Position numbers and translations under genes: made by a program. The notes beneath the pieces were generated by a model. The model was not told where the DNA came from. It searched no databases and saw nothing but the letters and a program-made list of their open reading frames with translations. This document shows positions 59,590 through 64,000 of a stretch of DNA of 64,000 nucleotides, piece after piece. Source of the stretch: Cryptomeria japonica (lineage: Eukaryota > Streptophyta > Pinopsida > Cupressales > Cupressaceae); the NCBI RefSeq assembly GCF_030272615.1, contig NC_081411.1:832244160-832308159 (forward strand), read 5' to 3'. Every line of letters starts with the position of its first letter. The stretch's first letter is position 1.

Positions 59590-60762
59590 ATGTGTCATCC
59601 ATGTCGACTAGCTGCCAGCTTGAATATTCATGTTAGTCTAGATAGGGTCACCGACCAAACACTCTACCGGTTCCTCTTTTCTGCCAGTTTACTAACCCTA
59701 CCGATATCTCACATTCTATCAGTTGACTCCTCATGTATGCACTTTATTGAATTGTCTTTGGAACACCTAAATTGGTCTTTAGACATGTCTATCCAAAGCA
59801 TGCACATTCCCATAAAGAGGGAAGACATCTGCATCTGCAGCTTGTTCATATTACTGATGGACATACATACTGGTAAACACTCTTGATGACACCATGTCAT
59901 CAACCTTCCGCAGACTCCATCTTTAATCAAACCCTTCTACTCTAATCAATTTAGACCATATCTTAGCCACTTCTGTCAAGTTGACAAACCCATTCACACT
60001 TCATCTGTACGGGCATCTCAACATGCCTTCTTAGTTGGTCTAGTGCATATCCCTGATTTCATGTACTTGAGGCATTCCTTTGTTTCATCGGTAGGTCTGG
60101 TGTGAGTCTTTAGGCACTTGCCTTTACCTCTTCTTATCTCACAGAACTGTGATGCACACATTGCATAATAGGAGATAAGTTCCACTTACCGGTGGACTGA
60201 TACGTTGTCTTTTGTATCCTGTAATGCACCCATGTGACTTCCCTTTTTGTGCAGCATTTCTTCAAATAGGCACATGTGATCCGGTGTGGGCACATTCATT
60301 GTCAGTTATCTCTTCATATGGTGACTGCATTCTTCATTCGGTGGGAGTCTTGTTGTTATGCAACCTCACAACATTTTGGTGATTTGTTCATTATTCTCTT
60401 CCAGTGTTGATGCGATTCAGGTAACATTTTGCCTCTTCATCACAAACACCATCCAAATATTTTGCTCATTTTCAACACCTCACTTGCCAGTTGACATACT
60501 CTTCTTGCTAGTGATACCCTATGCCAGTACCGATAACCTTACCATTTCATCCACACAAGTCAGGCACAAAATTGTGTATTGGTAACACTAGTGGTCATTC
60601 ATCCGAATGACATTCTCTTCCTTACCTTACCGATGCTCTGCAACACAAGGTCATATTAAAGATATCTCAACTTGTACTCCTCCATGACAGTGTTGCACAT
60701 ACATATCTCACACTAGTAGTCATCCCATACCGATTGACATCAATGACAACACAATGCCAACA

Positions 60763-62380
60763 ATTATTTACATACCAGATTAGTAGGCTTCACAATCTTA
60801 GGTAGATCTCTAACAACTTGAGTAGAACTAATCTTAGTCATGCAGTCAAAGTTAACATAACACATTCTCCTATGCCACAACCAACTCTCATCAATTTGAG
60901 CAATCAAAGAAATTTTCTCACCAACATTCAGATGAAATATATTACCTTTAGTTTTAGTACCTAATGCAATCTCTATACCAGAGCTATTCAAGATCTTACA
61001 TTTACCATTCTTAAATTGTAAATCATATCCCTTATCCACAATATGTCCAACACTCAAAATATTATGCTCCAAACCTTCAACATATAAAACATCATCTGTA
61101 TTATGCTTACCATAAAGAGAAATAGAACCTCTACCATGGATTACACAAGCTTTGTTGTCTCCAAATATCACCAAACTGCCATCATACTTCTCCATATTAA
61201 CAAATTTACCTTTATCTCATGTCATATGATGTGAACAACCATTGCCAATCACCCATTCATCTTTCTCATTAATCTTAGCAGCCAAATCTTTCTCTTCAAC
61301 AATATAATTTGTAGAATCAACAGGTACTAGATCATCTTCCTTGATAGAAATGAAAAAAAATTCATCTTCAAAATTCCCTTTCTCAGACTCCTCATCTGTT
61401 ACACCTTCATCAGCAAAATAATAGCATTTCTTCTGATATCTATACTTCCAGTTAGGATTGTAAGGCTTATCACATTTTGACACTTTTTCTTCTCTCTCAA
61501 GACACCTAGAAGCAAAATGACCAATCTTATTGCAAGAAAAACATTTCAAAGGTAACTTCCCTTGATACTTACCACCTCCCTTAGGAAATCTTATAGAAAT
61601 AAGTGCTTCAATCTCTTCTATCTCTCTTTCTTGTTCTTCCATCTCTCTCAATTCTCTTTCATATTTGGACACCCTAGTTGAGCTTTCTCCCAAATCATAC
61701 TTCCGCTTCCTGGATATAGTAGCTTTAAATGCAGTCTCAGTCTTTCCACGTGATTCACCAACTTCTCTCAATTCAAAAGCAACAAGCTTACTAACCAACA
61801 TATCTCTTGTTACAATTGTCACAGTCCAGATCTCATCAATATCAACTACTTTATGTTTATAAGCAGGAGGCAAAGATATCAACACTTTAGCCACAATCTC
61901 ATCTTCCTTAAGAACTCCACCAACACATTTGATGTTCATCACAAGATCATTCACTTTAGCCATAAAGGATGTAATATTCTTATCTTCTCCCATTCTCAGC
62001 AGCTCATACTTCCCTTTCAAGCTCTACAATTTAGAAACTTTCACATGTTTATCTCCTTCATACAGGGTTTCAAGCTTCACCCAAATCTCATGTGTAGTCT
62101 GCAATCCCATCACATTAGTCATCTCTGCATCAATCAAGGCACTAAAAAATGCTTCTTTAGCTCTAATATTACTTTCAACATCCTTGAACTCAGCTGCAGT
62201 AATAGGACCATTCAGAGGAACAATTTATGCATTCTTTGTGATCTTCCAATAATCTTCTCCAAGACAATTCAAGTGAACTTCCATCTAGTGCTTCCATATA
62301 GAGTAGTTAGCTCCATCAAATCTCAGAGTCTCCTTCTTGAAAACAACAACTTCTATCCTAGATCTCCCCAAGCACTCAAC
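60763..62380 (-). pseudogene. Minus Copia gag, protease and pre-integrase
   Basis: On minus, gag begins near 62380 with an RFDGANYSIWK-type N-terminus (stops near 62285, 62230 and 62030) and is open from 62020 to 61217. It includes a UBN2-like region, a Glu-rich stretch and the zinc knuckle CFSCNKIGHFASRC (near 61545-61505). The protease triad reads GNG within WVIGNGCSHHM, so the catalytic Asp is lost (DSG in the plus Copia). A TGA at 61217-61219 separates this from the GAG-pre-integrase domain (61195-60764), which stops at the solo LTR border. Confidence 0.87.
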
Positions 62381-62398
62381 CTCCTTCCAGAGGATCTA

Positions 62399-62412
62399 GC
62401 TCTGATACCAAT
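62399..62412 (-). other. Primer-binding site of the minus Copia
   Basis: On minus, AATTGGTATCAGAGCT directly follows the LTR end (GTCAACA); a full match to the usual initiator-Met tRNA complement. Confidence 0.9.
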
Positions 62413-63714
62413 TGTTGACAACAAACCAACAGGGAAAATGAGAGGGGGGTGAATCAGTTTTCACCAAACTCAACCAAATTAACCTTAACTTTAGATCTGA
62501 TCATGAACAAGAATAATAGAAACAATCACCACATCCACAACATACATATTTTTGATGTTGAAAACTTGGTTAAGGAAAAAACCACGATGGGAACCTACCC
62601 ATAGTAAGATGATACTCTATAGTAGTATGTGTAAATAGTACAATGGGGAATGCACATGAATTTAGTAACACTGCCTAGAGCTCACTACTCAAAACAACAA
62701 AGGGATACAACCCTGGGAAGGCTCACTGCCTTACAAAGATCGAACAATAATCCAAATTACATGAACTGAAGGAATAATATCTCCAAATCTCTGATTATAG
62801 TTTTGGTTAAGCACACTATCTACACAACAACTCTCCTCTTCTCTTCCACACTTCTGAATGATAGATTTGCTTGTTCACACATACAATAATATCTTAAATC
62901 ATAAACACAACCACATACACACAACTAACATGACCACAACACTTATTTATACAATTCATCAACCTTAACCATAAGGTCGACTCAACACATAAGACCTAAT
63001 TACAAAATTACATCACACAATACATAAATCCATAACCGGACCAATACAATGTCGACAAGGACATAAAATGGACCCAAATCAAATCCTCAAACACACAACA
63101 CCACTAAAAAATTCACCAAGATCATCCACAACACGCTACACCACCAAATATGTCGCATAACATGAAGAATATCACCAGACCAATAAAATCTTCGACCACA
63201 AAAACACATAGGGCACGATCAAAGAACATCAAAAAGCAACACGAATTCCACCACAATTACCGCACCAACTCAAATAGAAAGAATCATCATTAACATCATC
63301 ATAAGAGCTCAAGAACACCAACTGACAAACTGAAAGATACGCTTTGTAAGTTGCAAATTTTGAACCATCTGATCTAAGGACACACATGAATGTCCCAAAC
63401 ACTCTCCAAAATCCGCAACTCAAGACATCATCATTCCAGAGCAATATGAATTAAATACCACAACTCTGCAACACAAAACACTAAAAAACCAGTCCACATA
63501 CCGAACCGCATAACTTGATCAGATCACCACATAGCACCATGAAACACATACTTAATCAACTAGAGATAAATATCTCAAAACCCAATAAACTGCATCAACA
63601 CATCTACAACAGATCAACAAAAACCAGCTCTTTATAACAAACCAATTCTCTGCAACACAAGAATATGTTGACATCAATGACAACAACACATTCCAACAAC
63701 TCTAATATCCAACA
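62413..63714 (-). repeat. 5' LTR of the minus Copia (1,302 bp)
   Basis: Closely similar to 46246-47581. Right flank AATCC is the probable target duplication, after which Tat B gag resumes. Confidence 0.9.
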
Positions 63715-64000
63715 AATCCTTCATGGTGGAATGACAATGAGTATTGTGAGTATCATGGTAACAAAGGGCATAAGACTAGAAATTGTCATAAGCTTAAGAA
63801 TCTCATTAAAGATCTCATTGAGAGTGGTGCAATTGAAGTTGAAGGTCATTCATATAATGAATAAAATGTGGTGTTTAAGGATCCTTTGCCTAAACACAAT
63901 AAAGGAAAAGCCCCCAAAACCAGCTTTGGTGCTAATATCAATTATGTTAATGTCTCCTATGAATATACAATTAACCATATTTATAAGATGGACCATCATG
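63715..64000 (+). pseudogene. Tat B gag, piece 4 (zinc-binding-like motif), runs off the window
   Basis: Reads NPSWWNDNEYCEYHGNKGHK, then TRNCHKLKNLIKDLIESGAI and VEGHS, matching the young Tat gag at about 33780-33910 (WWNDDEFCEFHKRKGHKTSN). A TAA near 63862 interrupts. It continues directly from piece 3 when the Copia is removed. Confidence 0.9.

Larger units (their letters stand above)
50406..60762 (-). repeat. Copia-type solo LTR (about 2.47 kb) in the minus Copia integrase, carrying a chromovirus
   Basis: Ends TGTTAG (left) and GCCAACA (right). Read on minus it starts TGTTGGCATTGTGTTGTCATTG. Flanks ATTCT and ATTAT match at 4 of 5. Removing it rejoins the integrase reading (VCK then ECQ). 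No Copia internal region is present. The part 50680-50810 has short repeats of CCAACCCAAGGAGCACC type. A gypsy element occupies 51710-59589. Confidence 0.8.
46246..63714 (-). mobile_element. Minus-strand Copia element in Tat B gag, itself carrying nested inserts
   Basis: LTRs at 46246-47581 (3' LTR in its own sense) and 62413-63714 (5' LTR), both with TGTT/AACA ends. An initiator-Met primer-binding site lies left of the right LTR and a purine tract right of the left LTR. Flanks AAACC and AATCC match at 4 of 5. Gag, protease, integrase, RT and RNase H follow from right to left. A solo LTR at 50406-60762 splits the integrase. Confidence 0.9.

Noticed and set aside
1-64000. Host protein-coding gene, tRNA or rRNA
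   Set aside because: Every long open frame with a recognisable motif belongs to a retroelement. The TGGTATCAGAG matches are primer-binding sites, not tRNA genes.

Overview
The window is plant nuclear DNA made almost entirely of nested LTR retrotransposons, plus one LINE fragment. I see no convincing host gene, tRNA, rRNA or CRISPR array. The organism is a seed plant with a large repeat-rich genome. Several element styles (Tat-lineage gypsy with an antisense plant-mobile-domain gene, Copia elements with arrays of polypurine tracts, long solo LTRs) would suit a conifer or other gymnosperm, but that is inference.

Layout. 1-2485: 3' end of a plus-strand Copia-type element, with a coiled-coil-like 3' ORF, a polypurine-tract array and an LTR. 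2486-6560: remnant of a probable minus-strand gypsy relative (gag/protease) between two related LTR-like copies. 6564-22223: an old, decayed Tat gypsy ('Tat A') with pol on plus, a degraded antisense plant mobile domain (PMD) gene and an LTR start at 21537. It is interrupted by a complete Copia element at 11410-18196. 22224-23363: a minus-oriented LTR. From 23364 to the window end runs the gag region of another old Tat element ('Tat B'), cut into four pieces by three insertions: (i) a Copia-type solo LTR at 23865-28865, holding a minus Tat-type solo LTR (24020-27695), which holds a 5'-truncated LINE (24662-27186, 19-bp target duplication); (ii) a young complete Tat gypsy at 28972-45113; (iii) a minus-strand Copia at 46246-63714, holding a solo LTR (50406-60762), which holds a chromodomain gypsy (51710-59589, exact 5-bp target duplication).

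The centrepiece is the young Tat element. Its two 779-bp LTRs differ at only two positions that I found. Its gag-pol is a single 2,502-codon frame broken by just two stops. Between pol and the 3' LTR, on the opposite strand, it carries a PMD-family gene with a recognisable 22-codon first exon, a 789-bp intron with good splice sites, and a long second exon broken by four stops. All six stops in the element can be explained by C-to-T change in CG or CHG context, as expected for a methylated transposon. The older Tat A carries the same antisense gene in the same place, so the association is older than either insertion. The intron of the antisense gene and the gag leader share a GCGTCTGTG-like repeat, in the same sense relative to each transcript.

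All element boundaries come from reading terminal TG/CA, primer-binding sites, polypurine tracts and target duplications by eye. Lineage names rest on domain order and motifs, not on a database search.
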